Below, in pieces: positions 18,141-26,002 of a stretch of DNA of 64,000 nucleotides. Under the pieces are notes generated by a model, which was not told the DNA's origin, did not search any database, and saw only the letters and a list, made by a program, of their open reading frames with translations. The position numbers and the translations under genes were made by a program. The stretch is from CAVUMR01 sp963742715. GTDB taxonomy: Bacteria > Actinomycetota > Actinomycetes > Mycobacteriales > Micromonosporaceae. The number at the start of each line of letters is the position of its first letter. The stretch's first letter is position 1. The stretch lies in contig CAVUMR010000002.1 in NCBI GenBank assembly GCA_963742715.1, forward strand, positions 992,001 through 1,056,000, read 5' to 3'.

Positions 18141-18665
18141 CTACGGAGTCTCGGTCTCGGTCCCCGTCGGCGGTGGCGGCGGACTCGTCGTGCTCGGCGG
18201 TGCCGTGGGGGTCTGCGACTCACTGGGTGACGGCGACGCGGAGGTCGGCGGCGGTGAGGTCGGTGGCCCGGTGGTGTGCCCCTTGGTCGGCGCTGGTGCC
18301 GGCTGCGGGTACTGGTTGTCGTCCCACGGCCACGGGTTCGTCGCCGGGGACTTCTTGGCCTTGACCTTGGGCGACGGCGGCTTCGTGGTCGGCCCGGCCG
18401 GGTCGAGCGTCGCCGGGTCCGCCACACCGCTCATGGACGGGTCCGGCGAGTCAGCCGGCGCGGCGGCCGGGTGCGCGTTGTCGAGCTTGTCCGCGACCGC
18501 AAACCAGGTTCCCACTCCACCGGCCGTGGCCAGGACCAGAAGTCCGGCGACGGCGAGGATCCGGCCGGAGCCGGTGCCGCGACCCAGCACGAGCTGGATG
18601 AGGTCGTAGCGCACCGAGCGCCAGGCACCAAACGCCTCGCGGCGAACTGCCTGCCACAGGTTCAC
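18141..18665 (-). CDS. Hypothetical single-pass membrane protein with Pro-rich tail
   Basis: A 174-residue protein starting at GTG 18665, with AAGGGGAC 8 nt upstream. An N-terminal amphipathic stretch (MNLWQAVRREAFGAWRSVRY) precedes one membrane helix (ILAVAGLLVLATAGGVGTWF, about 35-55); the remaining 120 residues are low-complexity Pro/Thr/Ser with a short acidic-aromatic patch (NPWPWDDNQYP), probably outside the cell and wall-spanning. No known domain. It lies upstream of the PASTA kinase gene on the same strand and could be a kinase partner or substrate (inference from position; it is rich in Thr). Confidence 0.7.
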   Translation of the reverse strand: MNLWQAVRREAFGAWRSVRYDLIQLVLGRGTGSGRILAVAGLLVLATAGGVGTWFAVADKLDNAHPAAAPADSPDPSMSGVADPATLDPAGPTTKPPSPKVKAKKSPATNPWPWDDNQYPQPAPAPTKGHTTGPPTSPPPTSASPSPSESQTPTAPPSTTSPPPPPTGTETETP

Positions 18666-18716
18666 GTCTGTCCCCTTCTAAGCGGCGCACCCCCGGGTGG
18701 CAGGTGGGCCCGACGC

Positions 18717-19685
18717 TCAACGTGGAAAAGCGGGTGGCTGCGCGAGGGCGGCCAGGACAATGAGGAGTACGGACTGCAATGCGATCAGAATGGCCAGCAG
18801 GACAGCCGCGCCGCCAAGATACCGTGGCCACCGCAGCGGCGAGCCGATGGATCTCAGCAGTGCGGCCAGTCCGAGGGACGCTGACACGATGGACAGGCCG
18901 AGCGAAATAAATCCGACGATCCGGACATTATGGTCAGGTCCGCTCGCCGAATCTACTTGTACCAGATAGGGCAGCGAGTCGGGAATCATCCCACCGAGCA
19001 ACGTGGCCGCGGAGAACGCGAACGCGGCCAGGGCCAGTGCCGGCGCGGATACGAGCGCGCTCAACAGTTCCCGGTCGCTGTACTCCTCGGACCAGTCCGC
19101 GTCGTCGGTGTCCTCCAGGCCGTCCGCGGGCTCGGCCGGACCGGCCAGCCGCTCGGCCGGGCCGGCCAGCGGCTCAGCCGCGACCTCCCGCCGCGAGCGG
19201 TCGACCGGCCAGTCGTCCGCACCGGCCCGGGACCACGGGCTCGCCCCGGGAGGAGCCGGCGTCGACCCGGACTGACCGGTGTCGTCGCACGTCACCGCGC
19301 TGTCGGAGCGCTCCGCCGGGCCACCGGCGACACCGTTGCTCGCGGTGGAGTGGTTGCTCGCGGTGGAGTGGTTGCTCGCGGTGGAGTCGGTGCTCGCGGT
19401 GGAGTCGGTGCTCGCGGTGGAGTCGGTGCCGACGGTGTTCGCGGGATTGCTGTCCGTCGCGGCATCGGAAGCGGCGGCGTCCGTCGCGGCGTCATGCGCG
19501 GCGATGCCGGAAGCAGTGACGTGGGATGCGGCGGCGCCCGCCGCGGCGTCGGGCGCGGCGATGTCGGAAGCGGCGACGTTCTCATCGGTCCGCGCGGCCG
19601 GATCGCCGGCGGACCGGTCGACGTCGGCATCGGCGACGGCACGGTCTGTCCCCGCGCGTGTCGCTGCTGCCTTGTCGGTACTCAC
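18717..19685 (-). CDS. Hypothetical membrane protein with repetitive Ser/Thr/Ala/Asp N-terminus
   Basis: About 322 residues from GTG 19685, which has AAGGTG upstream. The first 200 residues are low complexity, rich in Ala, Asp, Ser and Thr, and include tandem STASTD/STASNH hexapeptides; the C-terminal 130 residues carry three hydrophobic helices (LLSALVSAPALALAAFAFSA, IVGFISLGLSIVSASLGLAA, LGGAAVLLAILIALQSVLLI). No family is recognised. The repetitive cytosolic arm is full of possible phospho-acceptor threonines, and the gene sits between the PASTA kinase operon and the divergent Rv2175c-like gene, so phosphorylation by the kinase is a testable idea. The start is uncertain because the low-complexity frame stays open further upstream. 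Confidence 0.6.
   Translation of the reverse strand: MSTDKAAATRAGTDRAVADADVDRSAGDPAARTDENVAASDIAAPDAAAGAAASHVTASGIAAHDAATDAAASDAATDSNPANTVGTDSTASTDSTASTDSTASNHSTASNHSTASNGVAGGPAERSDSAVTCDDTGQSGSTPAPPGASPWSRAGADDWPVDRSRREVAAEPLAGPAERLAGPAEPADGLEDTDDADWSEEYSDRELLSALVSAPALALAAFAFSAATLLGGMIPDSLPYLVQVDSASGPDHNVRIVGFISLGLSIVSASLGLAALLRSIGSPLRWPRYLGGAAVLLAILIALQSVLLIVLAALAQPPAFPR
19335..19424 (-). repeat. Five-copy 18-bp coding repeat
   Basis: Units of GTTGCTCGCGGTGGAGTG or its GGTG...GTC variant start at 19335, 19353, 19371, 19389 and 19407. Each encodes six residues (STASNH or STASTD on the minus strand). Confidence 0.92.
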
Positions 19686-19752
19686 CGACCGCACCTTAGC
19701 GCTGTCGCGGCTCGCGTGGTGCATCGGACCGTGGTCATGGCAGGGTGTTCCC

Positions 19753-20100
19753 GTGACCGACACTGTCATGCCCCCGGCCGGCTGGTTGACCCTCCCCGAA
19801 GTGGCGGAGCGGCTTGAACTGCCGGTAAACCGCGTACACCAGCTGATCCGGGAGCGCTCATTGCTCGCGGTACGGCGGGACGGGGTGCTGCGCGTACCGG
19901 CCGAGCTCGTCGCGGGCCGCACCGTCATCAAGCACCTCCCCGGCGTACTCACGTTGTTGGGCGATGCTGGGTACAACGACGAGGAAGCGCTCAGGTGGCT
20001 GTTCACGCCCGACGATTCACTGCCCGGACTACCCGCGCAGGCGCTGGACGGCGAGCTCGCCACCGAGGTGAAGCGGCGCGCGCAGGCACTCGGCTTCTGA
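19753..20100 (+). CDS. Rv2175c-family DNA-binding protein
   Basis: A 115-residue protein from GTG 19753. The N-terminal half (WLTLPEVAERLELPVNRVHQLIRERSLLAVRRDG) is a winged helix-turn-helix like that of Rv2175c; the C-terminal half (GVLTLLGDAGYNDEEALRWLFTPDDSL...RRAQALGF) is the family-specific helical domain. In M. tuberculosis the homologue is a substrate of the neighbouring kinase PknL, and phosphorylation of an N-terminal Thr abolishes DNA binding; here Thr2 and Thr4 lie in the short N-terminal arm. The divergent arrangement with the kinase side of the locus is kept. The target genes are unknown. Confidence 0.85.
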   Translation: MTDTVMPPAGWLTLPEVAERLELPVNRVHQLIRERSLLAVRRDGVLRVPAELVAGRTVIKHLPGVLTLLGDAGYNDEEALRWLFTPDDSLPGLPAQALDGELATEVKRRAQALGF

Positions 20101-20130
20101 GGTCGCGGCGGTGCTGCTGAGGCCGGTGCC

Positions 20131-20466
20131 GTGCGGCACCTGACCTATCTCGCGGTACTGGCCGGCTGCCTGCTGTCCGCGCTGTGGCTCGAGCCGGTAC
20201 GCCGGGTCGGCGTGCTGCGCCGCTGGCGCCGGCTGGTGCTCACCGTGGTACCGGTCGCGTTGGTGTTCCTCGCCTGGGATGTGGCCGCGATCGCGGCCGG
20301 ACACTGGCGGTACGACCGGTCCCAACTGGTGGGGATCGAACTGCCCGGCCGGTTACCGCTGGAGGAGTTGCTGTTCTTCCTGGTGGTACCGCTGTGCTCG
20401 ATCCTGGGCTTCGAGGCGGTACGGGGCGTGCTGCGCCGACCGGTCGGCGACGAGGAGCGCTCGTGA
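20131..20466 (+). CDS. crtYc: Lycopene cyclase domain protein, subunit 1 (CrtYc-like)
   Basis: A 111-residue membrane protein with three hydrophobic segments (LTYLAVLAGCLLSALWL, LVLTVVPVALVFLAWDVAAIAAG, LPLEELLFFLVVPLCSILGFEAV). The PLEELLFFLVVPLC motif near residue 76 is the hallmark of the CarR-type lycopene cyclase domain. With the next gene it would form a heterodimeric cyclase that closes the ends of lycopene (or a C50 derivative) in the membrane. It starts at GTG 20131 with GAGG about 8 nt upstream and overlaps its partner by GTGA. Confidence 0.85.
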   Translation: MRHLTYLAVLAGCLLSALWLEPVRRVGVLRRWRRLVLTVVPVALVFLAWDVAAIAAGHWRYDRSQLVGIELPGRLPLEELLFFLVVPLCSILGFEAVRGVLRRPVGDEERS

Positions 20467-20765
20467 GCTACACGCTCGCCGCGGTCGCCGGCGTGCTCGG
20501 CGCGGTGCTCCTCGACGTCGCGTTGCTGCGTACCAGGCTGGTGACGCGCGCGGTGTTCTGGGCGACGTACCCGATCGTGCTGGTCGCTCAACTGGTCAGC
20601 AACGGGGTGCTCACCGGCCGCGGCGTGGTGCGGTATTCGCCGGCCGGGATCGCCGGGCCGCGGGTGGCCTACGCCCCGGTGGAGGATCTCGCGTTCGGGT
20701 TCGCGCTGGTGCTCAGCACGCTTGCCGTGTGGGTCTGGCTCGGCCGGCGCGGCGTGCGGCGCTGA
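20463..20765 (+). CDS. crtYd: Lycopene cyclase domain protein, subunit 2 (CrtYd-like)
   Basis: A 100-residue membrane protein starting at GTG 20463 within the end of the first subunit gene. Three hydrophobic segments and the APVEDLAFGFALVL motif (second PxE(E/D) cyclase signature) identify it as the second half of the split cyclase. The fused and split forms both occur in actinobacteria. No phytoene synthase, desaturase or other carotenoid gene is in the window apart from a prenyl diphosphate synthase at 23068-24201 on the other strand, so the rest of the pathway must be elsewhere. Confidence 0.83.
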   Translation: MSYTLAAVAGVLGAVLLDVALLRTRLVTRAVFWATYPIVLVAQLVSNGVLTGRGVVRYSPAGIAGPRVAYAPVEDLAFGFALVLSTLAVWVWLGRRGVRR

Positions 20766-20787
20766 CCGCCAGGGCCGCTAGCGACCG

Positions 20788-22341
20788 CTAGCTGTCCACT
20801 GTGGACGGTACGGCCGGCGGGCCGGCGCGGTGCGCCTGCCAGCGGCGGACCACCAGCGCGACCAGCGCTGCGGTGACCACCAGGTCGAACAGCACTCCGG
20901 GCACGGTGGTCGCCCGGGCCAGGTTGTACCCGTCCGGCAACACCAGGAACGCGAGCCCGACCGGTATCCACACCAGAACCCGCTCTGCCGACCCGACCAG
21001 CGCGGACGCGGCGAGCACGGTCAGCGGCCACAGCACGTACCACGGGTGGATGACCGGGGACAGCAGTACCAGCGCGGCCAGCGCCCAACCCGCGTGCGCG
21101 ACGATCCGGCGGGTACCGGCCGGGGTACCGGGGCAGGACCGGACCCGCCACCACAGCCAGACGAGCAGGATCGGCAGCAGGCCGTAGAACGCGGCACCGC
21201 GGGCCGCGGCGATCGCGCCGCCACCGTTCCCGGGCAGGTGCGGCAGGCCGAGGACGTACCCGATCGCCATGCCCACGCCGGTCGGGATCGACAGCCACTG
21301 CACCGACGTGCCGGCCGTGGACAGCGCGCCGACCCAGCCGACTCCGAGCCCACTGGCCACGGTCACCAGGCCGAACGACGCGACCGCCGCGGTACCGACG
21401 AGGAGTCCCGCCCGGAGGATCGGGTACCACCGGCGCTGGTCAGGCGGCGCCACAGATGCCGCCGCCAGCGATGCCGCTGTCACCGATGTCGCGGTCACCG
21501 ATGCCGCGGCCAGCAGTACCGCGAACGGAAGCGCCACCATCGCGGTGGCCTTGACCGCGACGGCCAGGCCGAGTGCGATCCCGGCCGGCACCGCGCGCCG
21601 CTCGGCCGCGGCGGCCAGCCCGGCGACGAGCAGCCCGACCATGAGCGCGTCGTTGTGCGCGCCGGACACGCCGTGCAGCAGGACCACCGGGCTGGCCAGG
21701 CCGAACCACAGGGCGGTTCCGGCCGGTACGCCCGCGGCCCGGGCCAGTCGCGGCAGGAACGCCGCGGTGAGCAGCACTCCCAGCAGCGCCGCCGCGCGGA
21801 GCAGTCCCACCGCCCCCACCAGATTGCCGGTGACCGTGGCGACACCCCGGGCGATCAGCAGGAACAGCGGCCCGTACGGCGCCGGGGAGTCCTGCCAGGC
21901 CGGCGACATGTGCTCCAGCCAGTGTGACGGCAGCGCGGCCGGCCCCACCTGGTACGGGTTGAGCCCGTGCGCGTACAGGTCACCCTGCGCGGCGTAGGCG
22001 TAGATGTCCCGACTGGCCAGCGGCGGCGCGAGCGCCAGCGGGATCGCCCACAGTGCCGCGGTGAGCAGCATCCAGCGGCTGCTCAGCTGGTCGTCCCGCG
22101 CCGGTTGGCGCAACTGGTACCAGGCCACGACCAGCAGCGCGGTACCGACCAGCCAGGCGACCAGCGCCGCGGTGTAGCCGGGTCGCTCCGCCAGCATCGC
22201 CCGGTCCGGGAGGATCCCGATCGGGCTGTCGTACGGTCGCGCGCCCGCCCCGTACCCGCCGATGGCGAGCAACAGGGTCCCGACCAGGCCGACCCAGCGG
22301 GCGGCGGCGGGACGCAGGCGGGCTCGGGCAGGCACCGCCAC
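20788..22341 (-). CDS. Polyprenol-phosphomannose-dependent alpha-1,6-mannosyltransferase (MptA/MptB family)
   Basis: A GT-C glycosyltransferase of about 517 residues with a dozen or more hydrophobic helices. The region LASRDIYAYAAQGDLYAHGLNPY, with the Asp of SRD in the first extracytoplasmic loop, is the family catalytic motif; GVSGAHNDALMVGLLVAGLAAA and LLSPVIHPWYVLWPL are also conserved. Relatives extend the alpha-1,6-mannan core of lipomannan in mycobacteria and corynebacteria. The position corresponds to mptA (Rv2174). The start is uncertain: GTG 22341 precedes the conserved part, but the frame is open to 22470 with a low-complexity 43-residue extension. The middle has an Ala/Ser/Thr/Val repeat (SVTATSVTAASLAAASVA) absent from typical members. 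Confidence 0.82.
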   Translation of the reverse strand: MAVPARARLRPAAARWVGLVGTLLLAIGGYGAGARPYDSPIGILPDRAMLAERPGYTAALVAWLVGTALLVVAWYQLRQPARDDQLSSRWMLLTAALWAIPLALAPPLASRDIYAYAAQGDLYAHGLNPYQVGPAALPSHWLEHMSPAWQDSPAPYGPLFLLIARGVATVTGNLVGAVGLLRAAALLGVLLTAAFLPRLARAAGVPAGTALWFGLASPVVLLHGVSGAHNDALMVGLLVAGLAAAAERRAVPAGIALGLAVAVKATAMVALPFAVLLAAASVTATSVTAASLAAASVAPPDQRRWYPILRAGLLVGTAAVASFGLVTVASGLGVGWVGALSTAGTSVQWLSIPTGVGMAIGYVLGLPHLPGNGGGAIAAARGAAFYGLLPILLVWLWWRVRSCPGTPAGTRRIVAHAGWALAALVLLSPVIHPWYVLWPLTVLAASALVGSAERVLVWIPVGLAFLVLPDGYNLARATTVPGVLFDLVVTAALVALVVRRWQAHRAGPPAVPSTVDS

Positions 22342-22556
22342 ATGCTGCCATGCCGGTGTCGCACTCCCGCTCGCCGTCGCGGCCCGCCGGTGACGGGGAG
22401 AGGCGGGTTGCCTCCCGGTGGCGCCGACGCGCACACTCCGGGGACGCGAAGGCAACACACGGGGAGACAAGCGAGCCCAGGGGGGAGGGGCTGCGCTGTA
22501 CGCCGACGCTGGCCGTCCTGGTGGACGGCCGCACCCAACCGACCGACGGTTCGGCG

Positions 22557-23012
22557 ATGAGTAGCGGATCGCCCGCGGCCGGGCGGCTGACCACGGCTGT
22601 GGCCGCCCACCCGCCCGGGGTGTACCGCTGGCGGTCCCGGGCTCATCCGTCGACGATCCGACGGGAGCTGAAGGCCCGGAACTGGGCCTGTCATGTGCTG
22701 GACGGTCGGATCGTCACCAGCGCCGGAGCGCTGTTCGACGACTGCGCCCGACTGCTGGCCTTCCCGACCTGGTTCGGCCGCACCTGGGACGCGTTCACCG
22801 ACTGCCTGGTCGACCTGTCCTGGCTGCCGGAGGCAGGTCATCTGGTGCTGTGGGAGCGGTACGGGATCCTCGGGGAGGAGGACCTCGGCGCCTGGACCGC
22901 CGCGCGCGAGGTGTTCACCGTCGCCACGGCGACCAGGCATCGGTTGGGCCTGGCACCGCTGTACGTGCTGTTGCGCGGTGTCGGGCCGGGCACGGACCTG
23001 CCGGTGCTGTAG
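22557..23012 (+). CDS. Barstar-family protein
   Basis: A 151-residue protein from ATG 22557. The central part (VLDGRIVTSAGALFDDCARLLAFPTWFGRTWDAFTDCLVDL) matches the barstar fold, including the FGRTWDAFTDCL segment that in barstar plugs a ribonuclease active site. Barstar-like proteins are usually immunity factors for barnase-type RNases, but no RNase toxin gene is adjacent, so this is an orphan copy or serves another role. It is divergent from the mannosyltransferase gene and convergent with the prenyl synthase gene. Confidence 0.8.
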   Translation: MSSGSPAAGRLTTAVAAHPPGVYRWRSRAHPSTIRRELKARNWACHVLDGRIVTSAGALFDDCARLLAFPTWFGRTWDAFTDCLVDLSWLPEAGHLVLWERYGILGEEDLGAWTAAREVFTVATATRHRLGLAPLYVLLRGVGPGTDLPVL

Positions 23013-23067
23013 CCCGACCAGTTCGGTGCCCGTACGTGCTCAGTCGATCCGGCGTGCCGTGATCTGC

Positions 23068-24201
23068 TCAGTCGATCCGGGCGGTAGCCGCGTCGGCGAG
23101 CTGACGCAGTACCGCCGCCGCCGTCGGTTCGAGGGTCACGTCCACGAGAGCGGCCAGCGCGCTCGTGGTCAACGCGGTGATCCGCTGCTCGGTACGGGCG
23201 AGCGCGCCGGTCACCGTGATGATCTCCCGCAACTCGGTGACTCCCCGGTCGTCCAGCAGCGGATCGCCGAGCCGGTCCGCCAGTGCCGCGCGCTGGGTCG
23301 GACTGGCGGTACGCAGCGCCTCCGCCACCAGGTACGTGCGCTTGCCCTCGCGCAGGTCGTCGCCGGCCGGCTTGCCGGTCTGCCGCGGATCGCCGAACAC
23401 GCCCAGTACGTCGTCGCGCAGCTGGAACGCCTCACCCAGCGGCACCCCGTACCCGGAGAACGCGGCTCGTACGTCGGCACTCGCGCCGGCGAGCGCGGCA
23501 CCGAACAGCAACGGGCGCTCCACCGTGTACTTGCCGCTCTTGTACCGGGCGACCTTGCTGGCCCGCTCCACCGTGGTCTCGCCACTGGCCTGGGTCAGCA
23601 CGTCGAGGTACTGGCCGGCCATCAGTTCGGTGCGCATCCCGTCGTACACCGGCTGCACCGCCGCCAGTCGCGTCGCCGGCAGCCCGCAACCGTGGAAGAG
23701 CTGGTCGGACCAGGCCAGGCACAGGTCGCCGAGCAGGATCGCCGCGCTCCGGCCGAACCGGGTCGGGTCGCCCTCCCAGCCGAACTCGGTGTGCCGGGTG
23801 GCGAAGGTCCGGTGTACCGCCGGCTCGCCGCGTCTGGTGTCTGAGGCGTCCATCACGTCGTCGTGGATGAGCGCGCACGCGTGCAGGAGTTCGAGGGCGG
23901 CCATGCTGGTCAGCGCCTCGTCCTGGTGCATGGCCCCGGCGGCGCGATATCCCCAGTAGGCGAATGCCGGGCGCAACCGCTTGCCGCCGCGCAGCACGAA
24001 AGCCGCGACCGTGTCGGCCACCTGTCGCAGCGCCGGATCGATCTCGACCAGGTGCCGCCGTTGCGTGTCGAGGAATCTGGCGAGCACGTCCTCAACGCAT
24101 TGCCGCAGGCCATCGTGGTCGGTCGGTCCGGTCCGGGCGATCTTCACCGGTAGCGCGGTGACCACGTCCGGTCCCGGCAGCACTGTGGGTGAGGAGTTCA
24201 T
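23068..24201 (-). CDS. idsA: Polyprenyl (geranylgeranyl-type) diphosphate synthase
   Basis: A 377-residue trans-prenyltransferase that condenses isopentenyl diphosphate onto allylic diphosphates. GGKRLRP is at 72-78, the first Asp-rich motif DDVMD at 114-118, and the second is QLRDDVLG, in which the usual final Asp is Gly. Relatives at this locus (Rv2173, IdsA2) make C15-C20 products; here the product could feed the carotenoid cyclase or polyprenol mannose chemistry nearby. The ATG at 24201 is favoured by a TAGCGT -10 box 7 nt upstream and the lack of any ribosome-binding site. Confidence 0.9.
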   Translation of the reverse strand: MNSSPTVLPGPDVVTALPVKIARTGPTDHDGLRQCVEDVLARFLDTQRRHLVEIDPALRQVADTVAAFVLRGGKRLRPAFAYWGYRAAGAMHQDEALTSMAALELLHACALIHDDVMDASDTRRGEPAVHRTFATRHTEFGWEGDPTRFGRSAAILLGDLCLAWSDQLFHGCGLPATRLAAVQPVYDGMRTELMAGQYLDVLTQASGETTVERASKVARYKSGKYTVERPLLFGAALAGASADVRAAFSGYGVPLGEAFQLRDDVLGVFGDPRQTGKPAGDDLREGKRTYLVAEALRTASPTQRAALADRLGDPLLDDRGVTELREIITVTGALARTEQRITALTTSALAALVDVTLEPTAAAVLRQLADAATARID

Positions 24202-24208
24202 TGCTAAT

Positions 24209-24214
24209 ACGCTA
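24209..24214 (-). promoter_or_regulatory. -10 box of a leaderless promoter for the prenyl synthase gene
   Basis: On the minus strand TAGCGT is followed by 7 nt (ATTAGCA) and the ATG. The AT-rich spacer stands out in this sequence. Confidence 0.55.
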
Positions 24215-24319
24215 GTTGCCCGCGCTCGACCGTGTTCGCCCGGTACGCCCTCTGTTTGCCTCGAATGGCCCCCTCTCTGGCCCCTCCCTGGCGGCGCCGC
24301 GGCCGGTTGACTCAAATCC

Positions 24320-24365
24320 GTCACCCGCACCGGCACTCCGGGAGGGCCGAGCCGGTGCGGGTGAC
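24320..24365 (-). terminator. Long perfect hairpin between the regulator and prenyl synthase genes
   Basis: Fifteen bases at 24320-24334 (GTCACCCGCACCGGC) pair perfectly with 24351-24365, enclosing a 16-nt loop. It lies in a 330-bp gap, about 170 bp beyond the end of the regulator gene, and is a candidate terminator for it or a structured element. The rest of 24202-24534 has no recognisable gene. Confidence 0.55.
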
Positions 24366-24534
24366 CAGGCGCGACGGCTGCTGTACCCACGCGGTTCCCC
24401 GAAAGGCGGCCGTCGCGCCCCCGCAGCGGCCCCGGGACGGGCGCGTGGAGTGCAGCCGCGAGGTTGCCCTAAGAGGAGCCCCGCTCGTCCCGGTGCCCTG
24501 CCGAGGTCGTCAGCCGCCTGCCTCCCTCGCCTGT

Positions 24535-25806
24535 CTAACTGGCCAGCGCAGTTTCCGCGTCCACGGGCAGGTACCGCCGGGCGGTCCGGAAGAACTGGAC
24601 GAAGCGACGCCCACCGGTGGTGTCGGGGCCCGGCGTGAACCGGTGCCGCAGTTCCCGCACCCGCTCGGTGAGTCGTACCGATCCGGCGGCCACCGCGAGT
24701 CGGGTGGCTCGTACCGCCGATCCAGCGGCCAGGTCGATCTCGCCGGCGTCCAGCTGTGCTTCGGCGAGCCAACTCAGGTACAGCGCGGCCGACCGCGGTC
24801 GCGTCGGGTCGTACCGCTCGACCGCCGGTCGCAGCAGCGGTTCCGCCAGCTCCGGCCGGTGCAGGGCGGCGTGACAGCGACCCGTCATCGCGTCGAACTC
24901 AAGCCGATCCAGCCAGTACAGCCAGGCCGGGGTCTCGTGCGCGCGGTCGTACTCCCGCGCTGCCGCGTCGAGCAAGCTGCGGCACCGGTGCGCGTCGCCG
25001 GCCCGCGCGGCCGCCCAGGCCGATCGCTGCAGCAGCAGCGCGCGTACCGCCGGGGCTGCGTGCCGACCGGCCCGGGTGTACCCGGCGTCGGCCAGCGTGC
25101 GCGCCTGTCCGGGATCCCCGAGCGTGCAACGCAGGTAGCTCAGCGAGCCGAGCACGCTCGCGGCAAGCTGCTCGTCACCGGCGTCCCGCGCGACCCGTAC
25201 CGCGGTCAGGTAGTTCCGTTGGGCGGCCGGATAGCGGCCGGCGTCCGCGGCGACCCAGCCGGTGAGCTGGTACAGCTGGGCGAGCAGCCCGCGCAGCTGC
25301 CGGCCGACCGGATCGGCGCAGGAGGCTTCCCGGACGAACGCGGTGGTGCGGTCGAGCTCGCGCCGGACCAGTGGGTACAGGTCGGCGCCGCCGACGAGAT
25401 CGTCCATCCGGCGCAGCTCCGCGAGTCGCGCGGCGAGCGCGGCAACCGCCGTGGCACCGACCCGCCGTCCCGGCCGGAGCGAGAGCCCGTCGGCGGTCGG
25501 AGCCAGGTCCGGGTGTTCGTCCGGTGACCCGGCCGGTGGCCACTCCCGCAGCCGTCGGGACACCGCGGCGGCCCGTTCGAGGACCGGCAGCGGCACCTCC
25601 AGCACCAGGCAGAGCCAGCCGAGCCAGTGTGGCGTCGGGATCCGCTCGCCCCGCTCCCAGCGGGACAACTCGTGCCGGGTGATCGTGGACCGGCCCGAGG
25701 CGACACAGAGCAGGTCGGCGACCCGCCGCTGGGACCAGCCCCGCTCCAACCGGAGCCGGGCGATCAGCTGGTTGATCGGCTCGTCGGCACCGTGCGGAGC
25801 GGGCAT
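24535..25806 (-). CDS. XRE-family transcriptional regulator with TPR-like C-terminal region
   Basis: A 423-residue protein. Residues about 10-75 form an XRE helix-turn-helix (LIARLRLERGWSQRRVADLLCVASG...ITRHELSRWERGERIPTP). The remainder is a run of Ala/Leu/Arg-rich helices in the pattern of tetratricopeptide repeats (QLTGWVAADAGRYPAAQRNYLTAV, YLRCTLGDPGQARTLADAGY). Such regulators are abundant in mycelial actinomycetes and often sense peptides or small molecules. The ATG at 25806 has GGGAGG 8 nt upstream. No adjacent DUF397 gene, the usual partner of one subgroup, is seen. Targets are unknown. Confidence 0.82.
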   Translation of the reverse strand: MPAPHGADEPINQLIARLRLERGWSQRRVADLLCVASGRSTITRHELSRWERGERIPTPHWLGWLCLVLEVPLPVLERAAAVSRRLREWPPAGSPDEHPDLAPTADGLSLRPGRRVGATAVAALAARLAELRRMDDLVGGADLYPLVRRELDRTTAFVREASCADPVGRQLRGLLAQLYQLTGWVAADAGRYPAAQRNYLTAVRVARDAGDEQLAASVLGSLSYLRCTLGDPGQARTLADAGYTRAGRHAAPAVRALLLQRSAWAAARAGDAHRCRSLLDAAAREYDRAHETPAWLYWLDRLEFDAMTGRCHAALHRPELAEPLLRPAVERYDPTRPRSAALYLSWLAEAQLDAGEIDLAAGSAVRATRLAVAAGSVRLTERVRELRHRFTPGPDTTGGRRFVQFFRTARRYLPVDAETALAS

Positions 25807-25990
25807 GGGGTCAACCTCCCGGACATCACCGCACCGGGCCTCCCGGCGCGACCGTCGACCCCCTCGACATCGCTGGTGGAGATCCTGCCGGCTCCCACCG
25901 ACAGATCGGCTGGGTAGCGCGCGGTCGATGTGTGGCAACCCATGGTGAGGGACGCCACGCCTGGGGTCCGGTTCACCCGGTGTGCGCGGC

Positions 25991-25996
25991 TACAGT
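25991..25996 (+). promoter_or_regulatory. -10 box of a leaderless promoter for metF
   Basis: TACAGT ends 6 nt before the GTG at 26003, matching the spacing expected for transcription starting at the start codon. Confidence 0.55.
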
Positions 25997-26002
25997 GGCG
26001 AC

